A stretch of 64,000 nt of DNA, taken from NCBI GenBank assembly GCA_947247005.1, contig OX365960.1:18813533-18877532 (forward strand). Direction: 5' to 3'. The position numbers were made by a program, and so were the translations under genes. This document shows, piece by piece, positions 26,480 to 38,200 of this stretch; position 1 is the first letter of the stretch; the number at the start of each line of letters is the position of its first letter. Below the pieces are notes generated by a model. It did not search any database. It was given only the letters and a program-made list of their open reading frames with translations, and was not told the origin of the DNA. The stretch comes from Spisula solida. Lineage: Eukaryota > Mollusca > Bivalvia > Venerida > Mactridae.

Positions 26480-28184
26480 GAATCCCTATTAAAAACATTG
26501 GATGTCGAATTAAGTACTATTATTCAAGTTCGATACAGACAATTTGGATAAATATGTTGATGTCTCTCGGGAAGATAGAGTCAACGATGTTTTATTATAT
26601 TGCTGCATTAACAAAGTGTGCCTTGATTTGTCAAGAGCAGAAAGTCTTAATGTTGATTATTAATACAACAGCTTGAAGGAATATGATGAATGACCGAGTA
26701 ATCAATTGTTCTTTTACAAACGTTTACATCACGTGTCAGTATAGATCAAATAAAATTCCAATATCAATGACATTGTTGTTTTTGTCATGGTGAAGGTTTG
26801 CAACGTCACATCATAGAGTGAACACTATTAATAAGATGTCTTATTGTGGTCAATTCTCTTCCATTATACAGTTATTACACACGAGGGAAATCATGTTAGC
26901 TCTTACTGTGACATTTAATACAATAGCGTTAGGTTTACAGAGAAATACTGATTACTAATCGTATTCTTTATTTTCCATAATTCTAAACTAGCTAGAAAAA
27001 TGAATTTGATTTAGCGGAGACCATCCTAGAACGTGATATTATTTTTTCAATGGCATTTTCTATACTAAGAGGACACAAAGGCAATGCTAATCATAATGAT
27101 ATTCACAGACGTTTGCATGGCATTCCTATTTGCTCTAACGGATTTTCAGTCTAATCTGTCCATAGATGCTAGGCAAAGGACGCTCATAAAATGTGGTTAA
27201 AAATCAAAAATTCAAAATAAATGGGCTAACCCATTTCGCTGATAAGAAACTTACTTCCAGAGCACATACTATTCTCGACTCCAAAACATCAGGTGGTATT
27301 CACTATTCAGTATATTTATAATTTTGAATCATACATGTAGAATATTCTAACGAAAAAGCAGGTAAGCACTGGTTCTGATAAGACCCACGTATCATTTTAC
27401 ATAACTATTATACAGTGATCTCCATTGAACACATCTGTGGACCATACTGAGAATTGGTTCCCCACATTATATGGCATGATTATATTGGCGTTATGTCTAG
27501 ACACTGGTTATTATCCAAAACATTTTGAAACTCACTCGAACACATTGACTACATCATAACTTGAATGCTGTTCCAAAGTTAAATTCAGTTTTGAGGCTTT
27601 GGTTTAATTGGTTATATGTTCGTATTGATATAGGTAACTAAACTAACAATATTTCATGATCGCATTGTAGATAGAATATCAGGATGCTTGGCTTATACAC
27701 AGTACAAGATGTATTTCAATGTATAATTTTAGGGGTATGGTTTTTCCAGAAGGACATAGTCTCTCCTGTCACCAAGTCTTAAACATCTCTGAAGTTTTTG
27801 TTCATACTCATTACACAATAAAAACAATTGTGAAAGTTTCTACGGACAATCATTAAGTTTAAAATCAAGTAACGACCATTGCCTATCCACGTAAAGTAAA
27901 TTACACCTAAGATGGATAGGTATTGTGTTATAGCAATTTAACATATAAATGGCGTCTGTGCGTGACAAATTGAAGATGCTAAGAATTTGTTTCTTATCAA
28001 TTCTTAGAATATTTTAAGTAATACGATTTGAATGCAAATTGCCCTTGTCTGTGAATGACAGAAAAACAATAAACTAAACGCTTCCATTTACTTATGTTAT
28101 AACAAATGTTAAATCAGTCTCTATAACGGATTCATAATCACTTTTATGACGCAAATTAGACCGAAGTATTATCCTTTTTTTATC
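26480..28184 (+). repeat. Dispersed repeat family A, copy 3
   Basis: Contains TTATATTGCTGCATTAACAA and GATTTGTCAAGAGCAGAAAG (about 26600-26643), AAGATGTCTTATTGTGG (26835), GAGACCATCCTAGAACG (27018), AAAGTAAATTACACCTAAG (27893) and AATAAACTAAACGCTTCC (28069). It is split by the 473-bp MITE and may resume for a short distance after 28671. Confidence 0.7.
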
Positions 28185-28191
28185 GTACATG

Positions 28192-28664
28192 CACAGGAAC
28201 TTGCATAACTTAAAAAAAATGAAAAAAGAAAATTGGAATTTTTTTTCACTAGGCCTACTGTAGAGCCAGTATCAATAAATATAAGTAAGTAAAGTAAGAA
28301 AGTAAATTGTTTATTATAGTGACTTATGCATACATATTTACAACAAACATATTTACAATACACAAGTAAAGAGGCACCCTGCCCAATGGGCCTATAAGTC
28401 ACCTTAACAATAGTAGGTAATGTAAATCCGCTAAGTAAATTAAACAATAATGGTTGAGTATAACGTAATTTCGTGTAATATATGTGATATGATAATAATA
28501 AATATAAGGTTTCAAGAAGTTTAATGGTTTAAGCAACGTAGAATTATGGATACAGGTAATATTCGGTAGAAGGTATGGTGTTGATACATAATAAAGAGTT
28601 ATATATTTTAATAGATCTACAGAAAACAAAATAAATGTTTTTTTAAGTTATGCAAGTTCCTGTG
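28192..28664. mobile_element. MITE, 473 bp, 27-bp inverted repeats, 7-bp target duplication
   Basis: CACAGGAACTTGCATAACTT plus an A-run at 28192-28218 is exactly mirrored at 28638-28664. GTACATG stands directly outside both ends (28185-28191 and 28665-28671), a clean 7-bp duplication. The interior is AT-rich with no gene. It interrupts copy 3 of repeat family A. Confidence 0.88.
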
Positions 28665-28679
28665 GTACATGGATACCAC

Positions 28680-31600
28680 AACATTTTAACAGGATGCAGA
28701 CCAAACATATAGTACAAATTTATATTAATATCATATACATACATGTATCAGCGTGTGTGACAATGAAATGGTCAAACAGAGAGAAGAATGTCACCGTGGG
28801 CGAGGCGAACGTCACACACACTAGCATGTGATATTTATTTTATTATGCCAAACAAAATTACAAATCTACAAGACTTTAGTCTAGTAAAGGTATATATATA
28901 GTATACTTCGTGAAAGACTATACAATGTATTTTTGCGTATTGCGCAGTAACAGTGATACGCTTGTTACGCGTGGCATATCATGTAAACAACATAAATATT
29001 AATATTACAAGAAACAATTACAAATAATCCAGATACAAAAAACACATTTACTGTCATCTCTGCACGGTTTCGTATACAGTTATGACATATGTCTCTTGTA
29101 AGCTGACCTTTTCATTACCGTATACGTATGTATTTCTCCGTTTCCATGGAATATGTTGAAGTAATAGTAAGTACACTGTATACTCGTTTTGTTCATTTGT
29201 ACTTTATAATGAGAAACATGTATTTTGTATTGCTAGGTGTCATTTGACATAATGCGTTTTGTGTTTTAAAAGTACATTATTTCTATTAACATGACACCAG
29301 TTCGTAGAGAGGTCGTACTACGACCAGCGTAGGCAACTGACAACGTCTTCAAGTATTGAGATGCCCATAACAATTTCCACAGATAAATACAACTTGCCTT
29401 ACACAGGAATAAATCAACCTCGAATATTTGATTGGATGCCTTACACTCTACATACAGTGCCAATCAAGTGGTTCTACATCCCAAATCAAAATCACAAATA
29501 TATATACATGTGTTGCCACATCTGTTCAGGTTTCCGGTTTTCGCAGGGTCGAGTTTTCTCAGATCACTCTGTAACTACGCTAAGTGTCGCATAGAAAAAT
29601 AAGGTAATTTAAACAGAAGACCTTTAACGTCAACCTAGCAACATTTTAGGCATTCGGAACACCTCGTACAATTCTGTAGAATCAACAGTATTTTAACTGG
29701 CGACGTCAGGAAGCGATAAATGCCGAACGGACCGATGCAATTGCATTTTACGGTGGTTACGACATTTAGCGTTGTCACACAGTGTAAACTTAAGTAACTA
29801 CATACAAGAAACCCTAAGTTCAAGATCAATACATGAATGATAGACATCAATGTCAGTAAACGGTCAACGCAAGTTCATTCTGCTATACTATCTGAATAAT
29901 AAAGCTATTGGTTCCAAACCTTGGTGAAATTAGTGGTAATTGCATGCGTAAGGATAGAGGCATATTATACATACGAGAGTGCAATATACCCAAGACGTGA
30001 AGCGAGCTTGGACATGGCTTGAAAGTATTTCATGTATTCGCCATTGCAATTAACGTACTCGAGTATCACCGTAATTAAACCATATCCCCTGAAATATCTA
30101 CCTCTGATTGCTTGTACGACGGTTCAAGAGCGTGTTGGTGTAATTTGTGTGCTCATTATTATATTCATCATCTCTTGGGGGCTCTAATTGGCGACGAGGC
30201 GATAACATACCATTGAATGACGAATTGAAGATGTAAAAGTGTGTACGCCTTTCGTAAGTACGAATACCGATGCTTCGAAAGAAATTAGACAAATGATGTA
30301 CTCGATTTACTAACTGGTGTTTTTTGTCATCTGTTGCGTTGGTTGCATTAAAAGATTGATCACTCTACGTTATTATATGAGGACAACTTGCGACACTCGA
30401 AAATGTTCACTGTATTGGCACGATACGACAGGCGTTTTACTGTTTAAACTCTTATTACTCTGTGTATTGACAGTGGCCCAAGAACATAAAACCCGTCTCC
30501 GTGGCCAGGACCTTAAGGCATTCTCCTCCGTAGCGGCAGGTCAAAAGATCCAATATCGACAAGGGCCCTACTGGGATTTATAATCATATGATCGGTTGGT
30601 TGGCTAACAGCTAGTTTTACCACTTGGTATTTGCTACCGAATGCCTAGCAGTCTGGTTTTGTGATCATAAAACAGATGTGTCATAAACCAACTTGGCTGG
30701 CTCTTTCAATATGGATGACACTATAACAAGTGTACTAACTTAAGTATTTTATATTATTTTTTGTTACTCAACATCTTGGTTTCTCTTTGAAAAATTAAGA
30801 GTTAACCTATTGTCCGTGTCTAGGAAGATTGGTGCTTCAATCCCCATGAAATGTGTTCCAGACACGACTATGTAAACATGGGTTTCACACAATAGTGTCA
30901 TGCGATAGACGAGATCTATTCAGTTTACTTCATTCTGTTATCCATCAATCAATGCACTAACGGGCGGCTTAAGACAACTATATAATACTGCTCGTGCAGA
31001 CATTTATTATTAGTCTACTTGTTTCTTATAAATAATTACTGATTGGTGCCCGCCATCAGACATGTTCGCCTACGGGTAAATTAATTAATCTTTAAGCATT
31101 ACAGGTATAAGTAAAACTATGTATACCCATCATGCCATCGCCCGTCAGTTGTGACATTTCTATCTGCGGTTTTTTTGCCTCCTTACTAGCTCCGTTATTA
31201 AAGGCGTCGTGCAGAAGCCGTCTAACAGCAGAGCTTCGTAAAGTTTACGTCAAATAGCAGGGTGCATTTCAGTTGGTGTATGGCAATTTTCAAATTTGAC
31301 AGCAAGGTTTAACTTTTGTTTTGTTTTACCCACGAATACAATTAATGGAATGGACAAAAATTGTCTTTGGGTGACCGCATGGAGACTATGTTTTTAAAAG
31401 AATAGACACTGTGGCCTTATGTTCTAATGGGACTCACTACGCTCATACGGCAAATGGTACAACCGAATGGAATCAACAGGATTATGTTTGTTGATTTAGT
31501 CTAAATGATGACTTAAAGAAAGGGAGACAATCCCTAGTGGTTTTATATTCTGTGTAAGTGATAGTTGTGAATCTTATAGCAAGCATACTCGAATATCCAT

Positions 31601-31930
31601 TCTCATAATTCAGTTGTTTCTGAGTTCGGTGTTGTCCGTTTATTTTTGTTATTACATTGTAGTTCCGTTCATGCAACAAGTTTACTGTCATAAACAGTCT
31701 CCCTTGACTAAATCAGTTCCTAGAATCAACTATGCAACAAGAACTATTTTTCTTGTTCGCAAGTAACAGTTACTGACAACTTCTCCATATGTGGAGAACA
31801 TGTCTGTAGCTGATGACACCCGGTATTCGAATGTTGCTATAATTCCGACCTGGCACATACTATTTTTGAAAGCATATACACATGCACACATTATTTAAAA
31901 CAATCCGTCTCTCACCAACTATAGTTCACA
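28680..31930. other. Unassigned AT-rich DNA
   Basis: No supported gene. Short open frames such as 29361-29594 and 30317-30583 lack recognisable domains. Confidence 0.4.
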
Positions 31931-31954
31931 TTGAGGGAATTGTTCTGTTTTCAT

Positions 31955-32053
31955 ATGGCTCTGACGGAACTGAAAACCAATGTAACACTCAGGATACATG
32001 AACTCTGAGTTCCGTCCGAGCGGTACATCGGTTTTCAGTTCCGTCAGAGCCAT
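31955..32053. repeat. Hairpin with 30-bp stem, one mismatch
   Basis: ATGGCTCTGACGGAACTGAA (and 10 more bases) at 31955-31984 pairs with 32024-32053. The 39-base loop contains a smaller ACTCAG/CTGAGT stem. Just outside, GAGGGAATTGT and ACAATTCTCTC extend the symmetry. Probably a short foldback MITE; an inverted-repeat small-RNA source is also possible. Confidence 0.85.
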
Positions 32054-32059
32054 AATTAT

Positions 32060-33470
32060 TATATATATTACAATTCTCTCACGGAACTGAGAAGCGGTGT
32101 ATCGGGATTCATACCATGAAATGTACCACGAAAAAAATCAATCTGTTAGAAAACCTGGTTGTGACTGTTGTATTGTAAAAGTTAAATCAGTACATTGAAT
32201 AGTTTTATCTCACCGTACAATATACCCGGCCTCCGATATACATGATTTCAATCCGAGTTAATATGTATGACGATCAGAAAAGGATACGATATTTTAGATC
32301 CTCATTCATAGTTAACTTATAATTGGGGTGCAGTTCTATTCGATTTTGACCTATAAGCTATATGTTAATGGGTTCGAACATTTTAGTAGTCTTTTTTGTT
32401 TAAAGAAAAGTGGGGTCGGTGAATTATTGGGTGTTAGGTTAATATGACTGGGTTGTGTCTCCATATCACAGTGTATAAACGAGTCAACTTCCGTTATTTC
32501 GTAGTCTCCCAATAAGTCATATAGTGACCGAAAATCACAGATGCTTTTACTCGCAATATGTCATACAAGTTCAATCGTATAGGCTCGCAGTAAGTCATAC
32601 AGTGATTAAGTTTATACGCTGTGCATATAATTGAAGTGACGTTACTGTCACCGTCCCCAACACAAAAATGATAATATGCTATTGTAAGCACATGTATATA
32701 TTTATTTATTCAATCCCACATCTATAATCACAACATTCTGGTTTAAGCTGAAAAGCCCATGACCAGTCAAAGAATACACAATTACATAAATATTGACGGA
32801 CAAGGTTGAAAAAAAAATGATCAATTATAATTGCATTTACATCGAAATTATCATAGTAGATCAAATTAATATAGTTTCGTTCGTGTGAATAATATAACAC
32901 TATACAATAGGTAGAATAACTCTAGCTTAATGAATAAAGTTATTACAACAAATAATGAATATACATCTGAAATTATTCAAAATAAACGACAATTCAAATG
33001 AACTTAAACATATCATTTCAGTGTAGGTTACTAACCACACGATCTTAGTAGTCCATCCGTCACAATAATACATCATCAAACATATACATACTCGTATATA
33101 CAGTATAATAATAATGTGCAATATAATTTACTATTATAATCGACATTTCAATATCAGAAATACATTGAAATAACATATGAAATATATGTTGTATGCGATT
33201 CAAGCCATTTGCATTTTTCTTATTCGACAAATAAAAACGGAAGGTATAATAGAACAGTATAACTTGATAAGTTTAATTATTTAATAAATCAACCCAAAAA
33301 AACTGAGTTTAAAATTTGAAATAAGATTAAATATCACAAATATACACTAACGTTATTATCTTGGGTACACGTGAAATATGTCATACTCGAATAAAAATAA
33401 GAACGCTTAAAAGAATACGCAAGTTAATAGGTGGGACTAAAATTGTGATTAAAATCTAGCTCGCCGATGT
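32060..33470. other. ACOX1 upstream region, unassigned
   Basis: AT-rich with GTCATA(C/T)A(A/G)-type words repeated near 32510-32610. It presumably contains the ACOX1 promoter, but I see no convincing PPAR-type response element. Confidence 0.35.
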
Positions 33471-33473
33471 GTG

Positions 33474-33481
33474 TATATATA
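33474..33481 (+). promoter_or_regulatory. Possible TATA box of ACOX1
   Basis: TATATATA lies about 43 bases before the chosen ACOX1 start codon. If used, the 5'UTR would be only some 15-25 bases. The sequence is AT-rich anyway, so this is weak and unsupported by transcript data. Confidence 0.25.
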
Positions 33482-33523
33482 CCGAACCAGTATAGTATTC
33501 AAGCTATATCTGTACGAGTAAAC

Positions 33524-35207
33524 ATGGCGGTTAACGTAGATTTACAAAAAGAAAGAAACACTGCTACTTTTAATGTAGAGAAAGTGACGGAGTTGATTTA
33601 TAATGGGGAGAAAAACTTGAAACGTCGTCGGTATTTGCGTAAGTTTTGTCTTATTTTGTTACCTGTTATTTCATTTATGTAGTACAACCAAATGTTAAAA
33701 TTATTGATCACAAATTAATGCTTATTTAAGTGACTGATACTATGGAACCCAGTTTACTCAATACTGCAGACTCTCCGCTTAAATCTAAAGTGCACCTTTA
33801 TTTCCAAATTGTCCATCTTTATGCCTTTTCAAACATCAATGTTACCTGTCCCACAGTCTGTGGGACCGTTGGGGCACCACCGAAGATCTCCATGCCAGTT
33901 TCCGGCACTCATCCCGGTTCTCTGCTTCCCTTAGACACTCGCCGAGAGATATGCTCGTCCTCTCAGTAATGTTGTCGTCCCACTTTTTTCTTTTGTCGGC
34001 CTCTTCTTCTACTTCCATTCACTGTACTTTGCAAACATCAATATATTGTAGAAAATCATTAACTATGAATGTATATTTTTTACACATCCAATACAAGTCC
34101 GTGCATAGTGCTGAATAAAAAGGTACTTTTGTTTATTCTAAAAATAAAACAAATTAACCTGATCTTCGGACCTGCTATTAGCATAATTTAACAGTTTATT
34201 TCTTGTCTCTTGTCTCTGAGCTCAGTACTTTTAGACTTGATCAAACTGAACACGCCCTCGAAGTCACAAATCATTCATTCATGCCAATTTGGCTTGGATA
34301 GAAACATGATGACCACGCAATGGTTAGCACGCTTGCCGTCTAATATGTCGACCCGGGTACAAACCGGGTGGAGGTATACATATATATGCCTGCCATATTT
34401 CAGCAGAAAGCTGACTGGCTAATAAAGGCTATGCTCGGCAATAAAGGCTATGCTCGGCATCATTCGAACGCAAACAAACGACAAAACTACCCAATTCTTT
34501 TTTCAGAAAACCTCGTGTTTCAAGACAAATTCTTTGACTCCTTCACGCCATGGTGGAATCAGGAGAGAGATGAGAGTTACAACGTGGCATTGAAGAAAGC
34601 CGTATACGTCAACAAACTAATACAGGAACATAACATTCAACCTGGACTAGAACAAGTATTCATCAAGGAGTAAGGGTCTAGTGTACATGTATATGATGAA
34701 AACCTTAGTCACATCAGCTTCGCGACAGCCGTACGCCTGTTTAAGGTCACTTTTCAGAGGCTTTTGTCGAGTTTCGTACGACAGCCGTAAGACCATTACG
34801 TAACGATCACCGTACGAAGGAGAAATGTTTCAATATGAACGCAACATCGCAAACAAAATTCTCGACATGTGGACTTTTCTTGTGATTTACCGATACAGCA
34901 ATATTGCGACGCTTATGACTATCTTACGGACATCGGACCGCAGCCTTGCGATATCTGCGATCTGTTTACATGAGCCAAAAGCTTGTCAGTCACTCGAATG
35001 TTTGGTCGCAAGGTTCGTTACTCCTGCAAATAAAATTAGAATTTTAGTTAGAATGCAGCCCAAACAGCAAACATACATACTGATCACAGATATTGTAAGG
35101 CTGTTGTACGGTGCTAATATTTCACACAGCAGTTTTAGGATGGTCTTAAATGACTGACTCTTGAAACACAAGTGATTTCCCCAAAAGCTATCCCAAGAAA
35201 GAATCGT

Positions 35208-35245
<38 letters not shown>

Positions 35246-38200
35246 TACGATTGTCGCAATGCTGGTGTGGCGCCGGTTCTACTTATTCCCCCAGAAAATA
35301 AAATTAAAATTTATGTCATGCCAAAGGCAAAATCGCTGACAGCAAAATAGATAGTAGACATCGCAAGGCTGACGTACGATGCTCGTACAGCAGTCCCACG
35401 CGTCGTATGAATTCAGTAGAAAAAAATATTTTATATCGGTCGAGAATACGGTTTACGACATTGCCTTGCCTTTTTGTTTCCTGAAATCGTGTATCGGGTA
35501 TGCCAGTGAAGTATGCACACTATTTAAGCAAGCAAGGTTTTTGAGGCAGAGTTACGGCAAGCTTCGGGTAGGAGTATGTTATGTTTCAATGTTGGGCGCG
35601 ATTCTGTAACCGGTTAAAACACAATAATAACTCATGTTTTTAATAACCTGATCAGCACAACCCTCGTATATGTGATACGTACCTTATTTTCAGGGCGGCT
35701 GGTAACCAGGAAGGCAGCCCTCTTGGTGTGCATGGGACCATGTTTATACAAGCCATAGCGAAGCAGGGAACCAAAGAACAATTAGAGAAATACTTGGAAC
35801 CAGCCAAACAATACAAGATCCTTGGAACATACGCACAGACTGAACTTGGCCATGGTAAGCGGTTATTGTAACACATGATTATTCATAGCATGAAACCATA
35901 TTGACCAAGGTAGGTACATGTATTTAATATTGATCTTATTTAACTGGAGAATGAGGATAGCCAATCATATCACCTGTCACTGGCCACGAGATTAATATGG
36001 TGTGATCTGATTGGTTGTCCTTATCCTCAAGTCAAGTGTTTGGCTCATAAGACAACTTTATTGGGAGCTTATAAATAGTATACCTTTCTACTTCTACACA
36101 TGTATATGTTTATGCCAGTCACCGGACAAGAATCACACGGTAATATTTAAGTAAAAATAGAGGCTGCCCATTTGACCATATCAGAACCGGCTTTGTTTGG
36201 TTTAGTCCTGCTAACGGAGGTTCTGGTTTACCGAGACTATGATCCAGTCGCTTTATCCTGACAACGGACCGAACAGCAATTCCTAGAAATAATTTCAAAG
36301 CAGAGTGTCAACTAAGGGATCTACATCAGTATCATTTAACACATTTTGATCGGTTCTGACTTTGGATCGGACCCGCAAAATACTTTTCCCGAGACTGACG
36401 CTCTAAACACTACGGCACCAAGAACGGTTAAATCAGAACGTCCGGATTTCAAACCTTAGGGTACAAATAATCCTATGTGGGTTTAACAACTGAAACTAGG
36501 ACTGTTAAGCGGTTAAGTTTATTTTTTCGTTCAGTTGAGTGTTTGGGTATTGTGGTGTGTACTTGTGGTATCTGTGTTATTATGTTTTCTGTGCTCAGCT
36601 GTTTCAGTTGGGTGTTGCCTTCCCTGTCCGAAGATTTACTCTTTTTTATCTTTTGAACTTATGCACGCATTGCAGGAACATTCGTCCGTGGACTAGAGAC
36701 AACGGCTACATACGATCCCAATACCGAGGAGTTTATAATCAACAGTCCAACATTGACCTCCATGAAGTATTGGCCCGCAGCATGTAGGTACCATTCATAA
36801 ATAAAGATCTACTATGCCGCATCTGAACCATTCTTTGAATATTTAATCTTTTTTGTGGTCACATTTGCTAAAACAGGCGAAATTGGCCCACAGCATGTAT
36901 GTACCGCTCGTATATAAAGATATACTATGCCGCATCAAAACCATTGTTTGAAAATGTATTCCTATTTTTGTCCTCATTTGCTAAAACAGGCGAAATGAGA
37001 TACATTTTTTGAAATTGCTGCTGAAAATTTATCTTTATGTCGCATTATGTAACAAACATGACGAAATATAAATAAGTTAAAAGACTTCCAATTTTATTAA
37101 CATACGTCGTATGTAGTAAAACTTTGCAGAAAAGAACAACATAATGTTCAGTAATTCCTCTTCAATTTTGCCAGACTAACATTATAATGTGAAATACGTA
37201 ACCTTTTATATACTCTTTATTTCTTTCTCAGTGGGTAGAACGGCCAACCACGTGGTATTGATGGCACAACTATACATACACGGCAAGTGTCATGGCATCC
37301 ATGCATTCGTTGTTCAGATAAGAAGCTTGAAGGACAATTCACCTTTGCCGGGTAAGTAACAGATTGAAGTTCGGTACTCTGTACCAGGTTTTATTAGAAA
37401 TGAAATGTCGGAGAAGACAAAATCTACTAAACAGATATTTCGATACAAAAGTCTGAAAAGTGTCCCTCGGCTAAGTATTGAGTGCATACATTATCTGTTT
37501 TTCGTTTACAATTGAAATGTTCAGTAATTATTGCAACCAAGGAACAGTTGCACTCCATTCACCGATGTGTATATGTGTGTCATTCAAGTAAGTTTTTGCT
37601 CTTTGGTACTGATTGGACGGATGTCTTAAACTTATGTTCAAATTCAAATTGTTTACAACTACTTACTATAAATATAGTCTGTCAAATGGGTCTGCAATAC
37701 TATTATTTACTGTGTTAATGACCCCAATGAAACCATACCTCTCCCCATTGCCGTAAGTGCGTTGATAAAAACAACTAGTCCTCTATAATTATGTTATTTT
37801 TCCTTATGTTTTTGGTGAGATGGTGTATTTTTCTTTGTTGCATAATTATAATCATGCTAGCAAATAATATTGTTTTACTGGTTCCAGGCATCACCGCAGG
37901 AGACATTGGGAACAAGCTAGGGTTTAATAGTGTGGATAATGGTTTCCTCATGTTCAACAGGTGTCGGGTACCAAGAGATGCCATGTTGATGAGATATTCC
38001 AAGGTTGGATATTTGTCGCAATGTTTTCATGCAATATTATCTTATGGTGTTCAACTAATTTTTAGTTGTCCGTCAATAAATATTCTAAGTAACTAAATTA
38101 TCAAAAACGATAGCTCAATGTAACATTTTTTCTTCATGACATTTCTGAGACGTCACTCAGCTACTCTATGTGCTGGTAAAAAGTTACCAACAAATGACGG

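Noticed and set aside
30317..30583. 88-codon frame with a hydrophobic start
   Set aside because: No signal-peptide cleavage pattern or domain I can support, and no neighbouring exons.
33467..33523. Upstream in-frame ATG of ACOX1
   Set aside because: It would add 19 residues unlike the family N-terminus. The ATG at 33524 has a better context (AACATGG) and matches homologues.
34825..35157. 110-codon plus-strand frame in ACOX1 intron 2
   Set aside because: No recognised domain and no exon support. ACOX1 exons 2 and 3 join cleanly across it.
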